Notes: generated by a model from the sequence alone, not told the origin. 64,000 bases of DNA from Zonotrichia leucophrys gambelii (GCF_028769735.1 NC_088169.1:40772729-40836728); one strand, 5' to 3'; positions 53,219 to 64,000 are shown, numbered from the stretch's first letter. Numbers and translations: made by a program.

Positions 53219-56200
53219 TCCCCTCCCCTGAACTTTCAGGCCAAAATCAATGCCACACAAACCTGCTGAACAGGAAGCCTAATTATTCTAACATGTGCAA
53301 CCAAAGCGATAGGGAGTTTCTCAGTAAAGCTGATAAGGAGAGACATAAAAGACTAATGAGCAGCCTGCCAGTGCTCCACTGCTAGGCTAGCAAAGGTCCC
53401 TGCAGAACACCTTTAGTATTGTTCAGGGGAGAGACAGAGGCTGGGACACGTCCAAAAATAACACTCAGAGGTTGAAAGAGTGAACACATAACATCTGAAG
53501 TTCAGGTTCTTAATCCAGGCACAGAAATAAATTATTTGAAGAGTAACCAACAGAAAAATGCTCAATGTGGCATAGAAAGAGCCAGTTAAATGCACTCAGG
53601 TTACTGAGCAGACAGACCTTTCGTGCTGTCAGAGTACACTGACAAATGTTTTCTTGACCCATGTCTGTGGTGCAGGTGACTGAAAATAAAGGCCCTTGAT
53701 TAAGGAGACACAGTCATCAGCATTATTAGTGACCAGCGATCAGACTACTGGGCCTGCAATAATCAAGCATGAAAGATGCAGAGAGGCCAGTGGTGGCCAG
53801 CAGAAGCAGCACCCCAGAGCAGAAAAGGAAGCACTCAACAAGACCAACTCCCTCCTGTTACTGTTAGGGTTCCCAGTTTACGAGTGAGTCACCTTTTGAC
53901 CGACAAAAATGTGTTCTTCCCCAGCAATGTTTTGTGGAAGACAACCCAGGTCCCCCAGGCAGTGATGCCATATTCCCTCTGTACACAGAGCACAGTGCCT
54001 CAGCTCAAACACAATTGTTTCAAACAAGGATGGCTTGATACTGGTCTATCTGCTCAGAAAGTCACAGCTTTTCCTCAGATAAAACTGGCCATGGGACACA
54101 TCTCCTGCTGCTGAATTTCTCTAATATTTTGTGTATTATACACCTCAATACCTGGTGTTATAGAAATAGATGCTCTGGGGAGACCTATACCGAAGGGAGG
54201 AGGGGAACGTCCCCTTTGGTTGCACAACGTTTCACTTCTGTTACCCCTAACAAGGGAGGGAACTTGAAACAGCAATTTAGAGCCTTAAAAGACAGCAGGA
54301 TCACATGTCAAATGGGAGTGTAATAGCTTCTTAACATACTTCCATTATGCCAAATTCAGTCACCCTGCAAGGTCCAAACCATTAATTTCTCCCCACCCCA
54401 GGACTGCATATTTGGAAGGAAATGGGGATTGAAGTCATTGTTAACATTGCTACACGTTTGATAAATCTTGTGCCATGGGTCAGCAACCTCCAGTGCTGAC
54501 ACCAAAAACCCGATTTTAATGGCAAGCACCAGAGCAGAGCATAGGCACCAGTAAGGGAAGCAGCATCTCAGAGACACAGCCTCCCACGTTCCAGGGGCTT
54601 TTATCACTACACCCAATTTAGAAGCTGAGAAAGAAAATGTCTGCAAACATCATCCCTGCCTTACACCAAAATATCACCCAACCCCCCAGTTTTCCTCATG
54701 CCTAGTGACAAACTGGTATTGTACAAAAATCTTCTGAAAGCCTCAATGTCTAGATTTCATGGCTTGATAAAGTTTTTTTTCCTCTGTATTATACAGTGAC
54801 ACAAAACCAGATTTTGCTGTACAGACTTCAGTGTGTAACACTGAAGGGCACACTACAAAAATCAGCTCCCACATGAGATCAACAGAAAACAGAACTTTAG
54901 CACCTTCCTGAACTTCACCAACAAAGCTTCATTTTGTTTGAGTACCAGCTAACAGAGACACCATTCTTTTTTTCTTTAAGTCTTTTTTGACAACCAAGCA
55001 TGAGGAACAATTTCCTCCATTTATATTTCCAGAATAAGGGAAAAGAAATGTAGTTGCAAAGGATCATCCCTGCTTCTCAAATCCCCCAAAAGGCATATCA
55101 TATTTTCCTTTCTCATAACATTTAATCAAGTCTGCTTCATTGCAGACAAGGTCAGAAAGCTCATCATGCTGCAATTGATGACAAAGAAGATAGTGCCCAC
55201 AACCCACAAAGACTGATCTAACTGTCTGATTTGCCTACATTTCTGCAGGCCAAATTTACTGACATTCTGCACAAATTCAAAGCTGACTTGAGCCTGATGA
55301 CCTTTTATACCTCTGTAATTAGTCTTCTGAGCCTTTACAATCAGAAAAACAAGCTGTTCCCTTATGCCTGAGTTCAGTGGTCCATCTGTAAACTACAAAC
55401 TTCACCATCTACTCAGCCCGTCAAAGAAGTACACAAAAAAAGGAAAAATATAAAGAAAGAAAATATACAAACTGCAAGCTTTCAAAGTCAAGAAACTGAG
55501 TCTGGAAAGGGCCGTTTAAGATAAACATGCCAATTTCTAAAAGAAGAAACAGAAAAAGCAGAACTGGTTGGTGGACCCAAATTCAATAAACAGGATTTTT
55601 ATCATGCTTTTCTAAAAAAGCCAATATAAAATAAGGGCACTGGCAAAGACAAGAACCATGAAAAAACAGTTGGGGGAATAAAATCAAACCAGAAACCAAA
55701 CGAGTAAGTTTAGTCCTGAATGCTAACAGTGCAGCATGAAAAGCACAATGCTAATACATTGATTCAGCACTAGCATTTAACCAAGATAAATAACACAGAG
55801 GTTTAAGTGCTGAAAGCATCCACCAAGAGCTTCGTTTATGTATATAATCAGGGTTTGTAACCCAATCCTACAGTTACAAAAAATACTTCCTGAATATGAA
55901 CGTAAGCTTGAAAAGATGAGTTGAGTCAATGCTCTGGAAGTTCTGGATCCAGATCCCCGCTGCAGTCAGCAAGGCCCTTGATCTGCTTTTCCCCAAATGG
56001 AGCAGAGGAGAGGCCAAGGTCAGAGCACTGCCCTGCACTTCAAATTCCAGTCTCAGAAAGAGGGAAGGACAGCCACTAACAAGCAAGGAACAGCCAACAT
56101 TGTTCGCTTTTACCTTGTAAAACCTGAGGGGACGAGCTCAGCTGGTGATGAACATTTGACTCTTTAGCCCTGGGGTTTCTCTGCCCAACAACCTACAGAC

Positions 56201-56389
56201 ACGATGGGTACCACAGGAGCACCTTCCCCAGCTCCACGCCCTAACACATCCTAGTTTGGGACTCTCCACAGCAGCCAGTCCCTTCAAGAAAAGCATGCCC
56301 AAGAGCAAGTAAAGACTTAATGTAAGGATATTTCAAACCAGAGAAGCATTTCTTTTGCATAGCTCCATCACGAAGCATACATTATCTAA

Positions 56390-56580
56390 AAAGCTGCCAG
56401 AACTGGCAGCCTCGTATTCATCAATGTCAAAATTTTTTATATATTTTCTTTTTAGAAGAGCCGCTAATTATCATCACACATGAATTTTTTAAGTGGAAGT
56501 TTGGATTTTTTACTAAGTTTAATTAATCTAAAAATCAGCAGGGAAAATTTACTGAGTAACTCTACAAATTCAGAATTCTC
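56390..56580. promoter_or_regulatory. Candidate conserved noncoding element in intron 1
   Basis: The sequence contains a near-perfect palindrome GCTGCCAGAACTGGCAGC (56393-56410), then CCGCTAATTATCATCACAC and TTTAATTAATCTAAAAATC, i.e. homeodomain-type cores in non-repetitive AT-rich DNA. Regulatory function is only a guess. Confidence 0.18.
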
Positions 56581-57210
56581 TATCTGAATTTTAATGCAGA
56601 AATACATCTCATAGGGGCAAGTCTTTCTTTTTCCTGTTTCAAATCTTCACATTTAAGTGGCGATTCCCCTCAGGTCATTTATCTTCCACAATTTCATTTC
56701 AAAAGTTTGGTTACAAGTAGCATGCTTAAAGATATTGATTACAAAATGACTAATGAACTCTGTCAACCTGAGGAAAAAAAAAAGGAAAAAATCCAATTTG
56801 AAGACCAGCCATTAAATAAAAGTCAAGCTTGGATACTGCATATTTAATCTCATACCAACTTCTGACTTTTTGAAGTTTTACGTTGCTGTTGAATATTTTG
56901 TCTACTTTCCTAGTGTGTTTGGTTTGTTCAAAAAACAGAGAGCAGGAAAACAGTAATTTAATTGATTGTACAAGTTATTGCAAAAAAACAAGCAGAGAAA
57001 TACAGATTTCTACTCCTTCTCATGATGACAAACTCACCCTACTGCCAACTATGCCTTCCACAGGGATCCACAGTTCTACATTTGAACTTAATTCCATAGG
57101 GACAGAAGAATTTGCACCATGTTTGGACCGATACAGCCACGTCTAAGATTTCAAAAATAGCCACCGTAATTCAATATATTACATATAACCCCTCATCTTT
57201 GTTATTTGCA

Positions 57211-57423
57211 GAGAAAAAGGGAGTCTGCCAAATCCCGGAGCAAAACCGTATCTAAGAGAATGAAGTTCTCAACTGGAAAGCACAAACATTTGGCGGGACT
57301 CCTGAGCCACAAGAGTTGTTACCCTTTGCTGGGCACTTCTGACACTGGAGAAGGCCAGGGCAAAAGGGGGAAAATGAGCAGCTCTCACCAAGAGCGCGGT
57401 GCTCGCTTCATGGGCACGGCAGG
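57211..57423 (+). other. Possible exon of an antisense (plus-strand) transcript
   Basis: A good acceptor (TCATCTTTGTTATTTGCAG, AG at 57210-57211, so the exact edge may shift by a base) and a donor-like GGCAGG|GTAAGC (GT at 57424) bracket about 213 nt on the plus strand. The frame is open and lysine/arginine rich (RKRESAKSRSKTVSKRMKF), but I recognise no family. It lies about 1.4 kb inside intron 1, antisense to FARP1. Chance pairing of splice-like motifs is quite possible. Confidence 0.2.
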
Positions 57424-58265
57424 GTAAGCACACACAGCTCCCTCCTGTCCTGTCCTGTGAGCCAGCCCCGAGCTCCCAGAGCCCGGCAGGTCGGACACGT
57501 GAGGCACAGCTAAGAGGATTTGGGACTTTCCTGGGAAGCAGGAGCATTTCTGAAAGGCTCAGATCCACCAATTAGCTAGATATCACAATTCTTGCATAAA
57601 GTAGAGGAAAGAGGTATCTTAATTCAAAGAGAACTTTTGGGGCTTTTCTTAAGTGACCTGCTCCAGAAATTTATTTTTCTTGGCTTGATTCCAGCATCAG
57701 CCGCTTGCGATGTGGAGCAGGAGTCAAGGTATCTGAGAGATATGAATAACAGAACAGCTGATCGATGCTGCTCTTTTAGAAAAATCACCTTTCCACTCTC
57801 GAGGGACAAATCTCTTTGAAGGTAACCCAAGTAAGAAGGCTGTGACCGAAAAAGATACGGTACAGAGTAATTTCATGCCGGCAATCGAGCAAATCCGGCA
57901 ACTTTAAATCAACTCGAAGGAGTTTACGCGTGCATTGAAAAGAGAGAAAGCAGCCGAATCACAGAAGCTGAGTAGGCCTACCGCACATGAGCTCCCGCTC
58001 TGGAAATAAGCTGCAGTTTACGCTAAACTTTGCCCAGCGGTTCCCGGCTCTCTGAGGCTGAGCATAACGAAAAGAAGGCAACGTTCGGTTTGGAACCGGC
58101 GAACTCGCCAGCCTGGACACGGGCAAGGTGATGGCAGAGGTGCGGAGTCCCCCAGGCTGCGCACCCCAGCGTGTGAGGGAGTGAGGGAGAACCGGGCGGC
58201 TGCAGCCGCTGCAGCCACTCAGGAAACCCGGGGTGGTGGGCCTGGCCAGGAGCGAGCGGGAACCT

Positions 58266-58285
58266 GTCCCGTCCCGTCCCGTCCC
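58266..58285. repeat. (GTCCC)4 repeat in the CpG island
   Basis: Four exact GTCCC units lie within the island, downstream of the proposed exon 1 donor on the minus strand and thus in intron 1. Confidence 0.95.
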
Positions 58286-58833
58286 CGCTGGGCCGCCCCG
58301 AACCGAGGCGGGAGGGAAGCGCTGCCCTCGCACGCCCCCCGGAGCGGCACCTCCCCGCCGGCTGCCGGCCGAGCTAAACCCTTCCCCGGGCCGCCCCTAC
58401 AACTCCGCCCGGCACCTCCAGGGCTCCCGCCCCGCCGCCGGCACCGGGGGCCGGGTCCCAGCCCGGGGCGAAACAAAAGGCACAAGCTGCGCTGCTGCCC
58501 TCGCCGCCGCCCGGACTGTGCCCGGCCACGGTAGCCCAGGGACGCGGGGAAGGGCGAGCGGTCCGGGCGCCGCTCTGCGCGAGCCTGCCCGCGGATTACC
58601 CGCGGTAATGGGATTACTCGGAGCCGATCGGGGTGTCCGCCGGGCTGTCACCGCCCGGGGAGGGGGCGGCGGTGCCGGGGGCGGCGCTCGGAGCTGCCGG
58701 CTGCCGCCCGCCCCGGCCGCCCCGCGGGCGGGTCCCGCTGCTCGCCCCGCAGCCCCGGCCGCGGTGCCCGGCGGGGCGGGCGCCACCCGCCGCCGCTCCC
58801 GCCCGGCCCCATTGTTTGCCGTGCCGCCCTTAC

Positions 58834-58929
58834 CGTGCGCGGGGCTGGGGCGGCGCGGGCTCCCGCCGGCTCTCCTCGCTGCGGCTGGTGCAGGGGCAGT
58901 CGCGCTTGGCCGCCGGAGGTCCGAGCCAT
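58834..58929 (-). other. Putative upstream ORF 2, crossing the exon 1/exon 2 junction
   Basis: The start ATG (58929-58927) overlaps the stop of upstream ORF 1 as TAATG. It reads exactly 32 codons, starting MARTSGGQARLPL and ending APRT, to the donor at 58834. After splicing the next codons are ATA TAA, so the ORF would be 33 codons and end 19 nt before the FARP1 ATG, in a different frame from it. Its own start context is weak at -3 (T) but has G at +4. The call depends on the proposed exon 1/exon 2 splice. Confidence 0.4.
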
Positions 58930-59027
58930 TAAAAGCTCCGCGGGGAGGAGGAGGAGAAGGCGGCGGCAGGAGCGGCGGCGGCAGGGAGAGGAGGACAGCG
59001 AGGGGCTCGCAGGAGCAGGGTCGCCAT
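58929..59027 (-). other. Putative upstream ORF 1 in FARP1 exon 1 (32 codons)
   Basis: This frame starts at an ATG at 59027-59025, with G at -3 and G at +4 (GACATGG), and reads 32 codons starting MATLLLRAPRC to a TAA at 58931-58929. It is in the same frame as the FARP1 CDS after splicing but is closed by that stop. It counts as an upstream ORF only if transcription starts to the right of 59027. The same ATGGCG core resembles a YY1 site, which often sits just downstream of start sites, so the motif may be regulatory rather than translated. Confidence 0.4.
58944..58984. repeat. GGA and GGC triplet runs in proposed exon 1
   Basis: On the plus strand, GGAGGAGGAGGAG (58944-58956) is followed by GGCGGCGGC (58959-58967) and GCGGCGGCGGCAG (58972-58984). 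In the FARP1 transcript these would be TCC and GCC triplets in the 5' UTR and within upstream ORF 1, coding Ser and Ala runs. They are short and imperfect. Confidence 0.85.
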
Positions 59028-59480
59028 GTCCGGCTTGGCAGCGGGGGGAGCCCACCGGGCCGGCGCGGAGGAGAAGGGAGGCAGGCGGCGGCAGAGGAGC
59101 CGGTCTTGCTGCCGCCCGCGGACCGGGGGAGCGGGAACTGGACGCCGCTCGCCGCTGCTCTGCCGCGGCTGCACCTCCCTCCCCTAACCCTGCCCCCTCC
59201 CGGAGGGGGAGCCGCCGGCGGGAGGAGGCGGCCGAGAGCCCCCTCCAGCGTTCGCGGGCGGCGGCGGCCGCTCGGATCGGCGCTGCTGGCGGTGCGGGGT
59301 GCCCGCCCCGGCCGCGGTACCCGGGCAGCCCGAGCCGGTGAGAGGCGGAGACGCGGCGACCACCGCCCTGCGCCGCGGCGGGGCCGGGGGACTCCAGATA
59401 TCCCCATTCTGCTCTACCTCCGCCCCCCAGGCACCAGCAGGGACGAGCAGCGCCCAGGTGGGCGCGGTGTACGGGAAGGG

Positions 59481-62400
59481 TTAAACCTGGCTGCAGCCCC
59501 GGGGCAGGGAGAGCGGGAGGCCCCGGAGGTCCCTGTCCCTTCCTGTGGATTTTGGGGACCATCGAGCGTAGGTGGCCAGCGGGACACCCCGCAGGAGGGC
59601 CGTGCCCTGCCACCCTTCCTCGGAGAGGGTATTGCTGGCAGACAGGCGTGAGGCTGTGGAGGTAGGCGGGTCCTGCAGGAGGAACCAGGACAGTGCCTCA
59701 GGGGCTGTGTGTGCATTAATGGTACCCCGGCTCCTCTGCTCTAGGAGCGAGGCTTCGGGAGCCAGCAGGGAACAGAGCCGTGCTTTATGTGCTGGGAGTT
59801 GTCCCTCCACACTCAGCCCTAAGCGCTTGTCTGAGGTGCCAGGGAAACCAAAGGACGGGGCGTGTGTGAACTGTATTCACATTTATAGGTACAGCTTTGT
59901 CATAAACTCTATTTTTGTCCTCGTTAGACAAACACAGATCTGTAAAGTTTAACCAGTAGCAGCAATCTGGGCTTCAGGTTCTGCCTCTCACCAGTTTTCA
60001 GCACATCAGAAGAAAGGAGCCGAGAGCAGGCAGAGGGCAGGGCTGGGTGCCGCCTCCTCAGAGGCTGCATTCCCTCAGAGGAGATCTGGAGTTCCAGCAA
60101 AAAGGCTGTCACACCTAGGGCCAGCAGAGTTGTCTGCATACAGCAGCTCTTAAATCGCCCCCTTGCATTTGCATGCCTGAAGGGTTACAGCATGCATCCC
60201 TTTGAGCCTTCTCCGGTCTCTCATCCCATGCTTTTCCAGGAAGAAGGCGGGGTGGTGCGCACGAATGAGTGATGCAGGGAAGACCCTCCAGGTGTTTGAA
60301 GTTCTCTCAGTGACCCAGGAGTGAGCACTAAACTAGGATTTATTTGTAAAGTAAACCTTCTGAGCAACTAGCATTTAAAGGCTATTTGAGGAACCATGCT
60401 GCTATCTAGTTTTTAATCACAAGAGGGAAAATAACTTATATGCGTCTCTATATTCTTTTGTCCAAGCTTTGGCCTTACTTAAGACAAATTTGTCCAAAAG
60501 ACAAATTCCTCTGCTGTCAATAGCATGGCTTCTCTGTGCACAAACCTCACTACAAATACCTCAGTGCATGTGCCATCGAACCTCCTGAGATCAAGAGATC
60601 TTAATTTCTCCAGTCAACCCTGAAACCTTAATCAAAAATGCGTCCATTACTGAGTTAAAAGCTGGAATTTGACAGGCTTTACCTGTCAATACCTGAAAAA
60701 CAATGTTATTTCCCACAAAACTTCTTCCATGCAAAATGAACGGTCTGTAGAAGATCTAGAAGAAAGACATCTCATTCTGACAACGTAGAATGTAAATAGA
60801 ATAGAAATAGAGTAAGAAGAGATAGTGTTTTCCTTGGAAGAGACCAATGAGGACCAGCTAATCCAAGTGCCTGGCCATAAGAACTATGATTAAAACCACT
60901 GACATAATAAAAATATTGCCTTTTCTCAAATACTTACTTTATCAGCAGCTTTAACTCTTATTCAAGAGTGGCAGCACTTAACATTTAGAATTTCCTGGTG
61001 CTTTTTATCTACACTTCCAGATCGCTAATGCCTCATTCGCACCTAACAAAAGAGTTGTTGTAATCTAATTCGAATGTATGATGTCATCTTCAATGCCTTC
61101 CAAGTTTGAGTGGCATTTCTCGGCACTGAACAAAAGTAACAGGTTGCCTTGCAGCTATTGACCATTTCTTACCAAGCTCCAAAAATCAGCAGCGAAATAC
61201 TGCCTTGAGTGGTGTACCTTAAAGCTGGTAAGGTGTTGGACATTCCTCCAGCAGCCATGGGCAAGTTTGCATGTGGTTATTTAGTTAACCATTCGATTCT
61301 TGCGTCTTCTGAAGGCTGTCAATGATAACTAGGGAGTTACACCTGAGAAGACAGCAATTTTTCCCTAAAACGTGTTTCTGTCTTGTAAATTTCAAGTGGC
61401 AGCATCTTGCACTCTTCTGATGTGATAGCTGAGAAAAGCACTCACTGCTGCTGTTAGTTTCCTGTAGCACAGTAGGTTACATTTCTTCCCTGTTGAACAA
61501 GATGTGGAATTTGTTGGTACATCAAATAAACAGAAGAATTTGAGAGAAAAGCCTTTTGTTTTTAAAAAGTCACTGAAATTAGAAAAATGGTTCTAATTAG
61601 TTCATGTTTCTGAAAGCAAACAAGACAAGCTTTGTCTACCTCCACTGAAAAGGAAGAGAAGAGCTGGAACTGGATGTCAGATTATTAGTTTCTGCTTTAC
61701 CAGATAAAGGAGAACCCAAGGAAAAGGAAGGGAAGGAGAGAAGTGTGTTAAAAGGGTTCTGTCATCTTGAGAGACTGCATCTCTGCATCTTCTTCCTTTT
61801 CTTGTGAGGAAAGAAATAGCAGCTACAACGGAATACAAACGCAGATCTCTGGAAAGCCTTCGCTTTTTCACAGCTCTCATATCCTGGGATGATGTGCAGT
61901 TATTTTTTCACCACTTTCTCCTGTATGTTGTGAGGCTCTACAAGGTATGTGTGTATGCCAGCAGTTAAGGCAGAGTACTTACAATTTCTGTTTTCACCTC
62001 CCATGTAGGAATTTGTTTGCCTGTGTGCTTTTCTAACTAAATACTCAAACACTGAGTATTTGGATTAAATTCTTTGGTCTGGTTTACACTAAGGTCATAC
62101 TGGATTCTTCAGTGGTCCTTCTGACCTTAAAATCTATGCCTCTTTTGTGAGCTGCTTTACAATATGTGTTGAGTTCATGTTTTGCTGTTTCATTAAGATG
62201 AGAAGCTAAGATGATGCCCAAAGTGAAATCCATCTATTTCAGAAGTCTAGTAATTCTTTTTCATAAAACATTCCACAGATATTTTCCCTGGAGCTTAAAC
62301 TTTGTTTCAAAGACGCTTTCAGCAAATACTTCCCTGCTAGATTTATCAGTGTGTTCTTGCATAAACGTGGTTTGGGACTCGGTCTTGCAAACCTATGGTG

Positions 62401-64000
62401 TTTGATTGGTCACTTTTAGGCTCTCATATGCCTTTATGCTAACTTGTGTAACTCATCAGTTTTTGCTAATTTCAGTGCAAGAATGTGGCAGAGCTATCCA
62501 TCTTCCACCATTATTTTTATTACACATTTTGTAGCATTTGGAATTCCCTCTACATTTCAAAGGCTTTTGTTTTCAATATATTCTTGTCCATGTCTTCTCA
62601 AAATATTTTTAGAGTCATCAGTTGTTAAGATTACCCCTGCCTATTCTGTTAAGATTACTAATGTTGAAGCAATGTGTCTTTCTTGCTTCTACATTGGAAG
62701 GCAGTGTTCAGCTTACAGCAAGAGGCAGTGGTCTTTTAGTTTTCATGACAGTGTATGGTACTAGCAGTACTACTGTCTTAGCTTTTAAGAGAAAAAACCC
62801 AAGTATTTAGCCAGTTGGCAAAGGAGTGAATTTCTAGGCTCAAATTTCAGGATTTCCATGTGAAAGAAATACTCAGACATTGAAAAGGAACCATTCAGAC
62901 ACTTAGAGCCAGCTAATTAACAGATTTTGTTTACTGCCTGCTCAAGGGGTATAATATCATGAATTAGGAGAGAGCCTTTTAATGGTGCTTACAAGTTTCC
63001 CAAGTCCCTAAGAATTTATATAAAGAGAATTTTGCATGTCAAGTAGCTGTAACAAGCTCCTCTCCCCAGCCTCAGCACACCAACAACACCCCCTCGGTTG
63101 CACATTGTCCTATTTACCTTGTGTGGTCCAGTCTGTGCTCAGGCCATCAACAGTGCAACAGCTCACAGAGGAATCGTCCCTGAAACTTCAGAGCTAGAAA
63201 GTTAATTTGAAATTAGTGAACAATTTATACTCCTCAAAACTACACACATTGCATCATCTTATACCTTTTTGGTGCTTGCTTTTTCCCACTCACAAATCCA
63301 AGTTAGGAAAAAAATGTTTGTTTCTAAATGACACTGACATTTCCAAAGCGTTCATTAATGGACAAAACTGTCAACTACTGCAGTATAAATGAAAAAATAA
63401 TAATGTTTTATAATTATTGATAAAATAATAATTTATGAAATAACAAATATCCTAATAGTCAAGAAAAAAAAAAGCCCAGGAAAAATACAAATGTTTCTTA
63501 AATAAAAAAAAAAATCATTTTGCTGTTCAAATTCAGGCTTCCTCTCCTACAACCCACTTTCACCTTTTCTCCCAAAGAAGGGAAGAAGAACACTGAATAT
63601 CATGACAAAATGCATATTCTATACCAGTATTTCCATCAGAAACTCTGTCATGGTGAGGAGAGAGAATTGATAAGGGAAAGTCTTAGCAGAGCTGAAGAGA
63701 TTTCATACAAACCAGCCACATTAATCTTTCAATACTACTTTGGAGAAGAAAACTACATATGTTGTTTTAAATAGCAATGTGTCTTTAGAATTCAGAGCCT
63801 AGGGTATAACTCCCAGCACCATAGTTCATTCTCTTCCATTGTTTTTGTAATTTTGGACAGAGCAAACTGGTTATCTGTTTAAAGAAACAATGAAACAAAC
63901 AAAAGAGAAACAAAAAATGTTTTACTTTTCTAGGAGGAAAGTGCAACTAAATTTATTAAATTATTTTGAAACCGATTAACTGCATGATGAAGAACCTCTT
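59481..64000. other. Upstream flank of FARP1, intergenic
   Basis: CpG density falls quickly after about 59.6 kb and the rest is AT-rich. An ATTTGCAT octamer lies at 60167-60174 and a CR1 relic at 60.8 kb. Short frames (for example 84 codons on the plus strand at 63520-63774) are unrecognised. In human the next gene upstream of FARP1 is IPO5 in the same orientation; its end would lie beyond this window. Confidence 0.6.
60783..60885 (-). mobile_element. Degraded CR1 LINE 3' end, minus orientation
   Basis: The plus strand shows TAGAATAGAAATAGAGTAAG, a decayed terminal repeat, then CCTTGGAAGAGACCAATGAG, CCAGCTAATCCAAGTGCCTG and GCCATAAGAACTATGA. This is the pattern of a reversed CR1 end with its 'ggaagggacc' and 'tccaa.tgcctg' blocks. 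It is old, diverged and noncoding. Confidence 0.65.

Larger units (their letters stand above)
51100..57210. other. Intron 1 stretch upstream of the island with nothing recognised
   Basis: AT-rich intron with short T runs (51790-51950), the 25-bp duplication at 53.2 kb and the candidate element near 56.4 kb. No coding exon is supported. Confidence 0.6.
20447..58833 (-). other. FARP1: FARP1 intron 1
   Basis: If the CpG-island donor is used, intron 1 is about 38.4 kb, bounded by GTAAGG at 58833 and TCAG at 20450-20447. A large first intron is normal for this gene. The contents are sparse CR1 and MIR-like relics, simple repeats, a few GC-rich patches and no recognisable coding exon. Alternative first exons could hide in it, but I cannot identify one. 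Confidence 0.6.
58834..59030 (-). other. FARP1: Probable noncoding exon 1 of FARP1 (5' limit unknown)
   Basis: Inside the CpG island the best minus-strand donor I see is CGCACG|GTAAGGG, with the last exon base at 58834 and the GT at 58833-58832. Spliced to the acceptor at 20447 it gives a 5' UTR followed by the FARP1 start codon. The main frame read backwards through this exon meets TAA at 58931-58929 with no intervening ATG, as expected for a true leader. The exon is very GC rich and carries GCC and TCC triplet runs. The right-hand boundary given here is only a minimum, set to include the ATG at 59027; the transcription start cannot be placed from sequence and may be up to a few hundred bases further upstream. 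FARP1 could also use other first exons. Confidence 0.6.
58080..59480. promoter_or_regulatory. FARP1: CpG island, likely FARP1 promoter
   Basis: About 1.4 kb of very GC-rich, CpG-dense DNA stands out sharply from AT-rich surroundings. It contains several GC-box cores (GGGGCGGGGC-like, for example near 58654 and 58770), long G runs on the plus strand around 58650-58680, and no convincing TATA box, as is usual for a housekeeping-type, dispersed-start promoter. It lies upstream of the FARP1 coding exon in the right orientation and contains the good minus-strand donor at 58833. A plus-strand donor-like site (CCG|GTGAGA, GT at 59338) would also allow divergent transcription. The long open frames on both strands here (up to 472 codons) result from the base composition and are not genes. 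Confidence 0.8.

Noticed and set aside
58233..59651. 472-codon plus-strand open frame and 336- and 321-codon minus-strand frames in the CpG island
   Set aside because: All frames on both strands are open because the DNA is so GC rich that stop codons are rare. The peptides are Gly/Ala/Pro/Arg low-complexity, and the region fits a promoter with a noncoding exon.
63520..63774. 84-codon plus-strand frame near the right edge
   Set aside because: It has no recognisable domain, an AT-rich flank and no splice or promoter context.
1..64000. CRISPR arrays, prokaryotic operons, phage or toxin-antitoxin systems, tRNA and rRNA genes
   Set aside because: None of the hallmarks (spaced identical repeats, ribosome-binding sites with packed genes, cloverleaf or rRNA motifs) is present, and the window is clearly vertebrate nuclear DNA.

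Overview
This is a 64 kb window of vertebrate nuclear DNA, most likely from a bird. The evidence is several CR1 LINE 3' ends with the 8-bp terminal repeat typical of avian CR1, a low density of interspersed repeats, one spliced exon in tens of kilobases of AT-rich intron, and a sharply bounded CpG island. There are no operons, CRISPR arrays, phage genes, rRNA or tRNA genes. Nearly all open reading frames are chance frames, transposon shadows or CpG-island artefacts.

The one confident gene is the 5' part of FARP1 (FERM, ARHGEF and pleckstrin domain protein 1, a Rac-directed guanine nucleotide exchange factor), on the minus strand. Its first coding exon lies at 20251-20446: a 25-nt 5' UTR piece, then 57 codons from a strong-context ATG at 20421 to a GTAAGG donor. 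The encoded segment is the short N-terminal tail and the first beta strands of the FERM F1 lobe. The likely promoter is the CpG island at about 58.1-59.5 kb. Its best minus-strand donor (GTAAGG, exon end at 58834) would define a noncoding exon 1 and a 38.4 kb intron 1. An in-frame stop in that exon supports 20421 as the true start. The same exon appears to hold two chained upstream ORFs, linked by TAATG; the second would cross the exon 1/exon 2 junction and stop in exon 2.

Layout by coordinate: 1-20250 is the start of intron 2, with two CR1 fragments near 2.3-3.2 kb, a CR1 end at 10.9 kb, a MIR-like SINE at 19.4 kb and conserved-looking AT-rich DNA near 12 kb. 20251-20446 is the coding exon. 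20447-58833 is intron 1, with CR1 pieces at 24.7 and 31.0 kb, a second MIR-like fragment at 24.4 kb, an odd GC-rich patch with hexapeptide-coding repeats at 30.2-30.8 kb, a very old CR1 reverse-transcriptase relic at 38.2-39.4 kb, a palindromic alternating purine/pyrimidine tract at 48.6 kb and a 23-bp minisatellite at 51.0 kb. 58.1-59.5 kb is the CpG island. 59.5-64 kb is upstream intergenic DNA with one CR1 remnant.

I found no evidence of a new multi-gene biological system. The points most worth checking are the chained upstream ORFs of FARP1, a possible plus-strand antisense exon at 57.2-57.4 kb, and the GC-rich repeat-coding patch at 30.2-30.8 kb.
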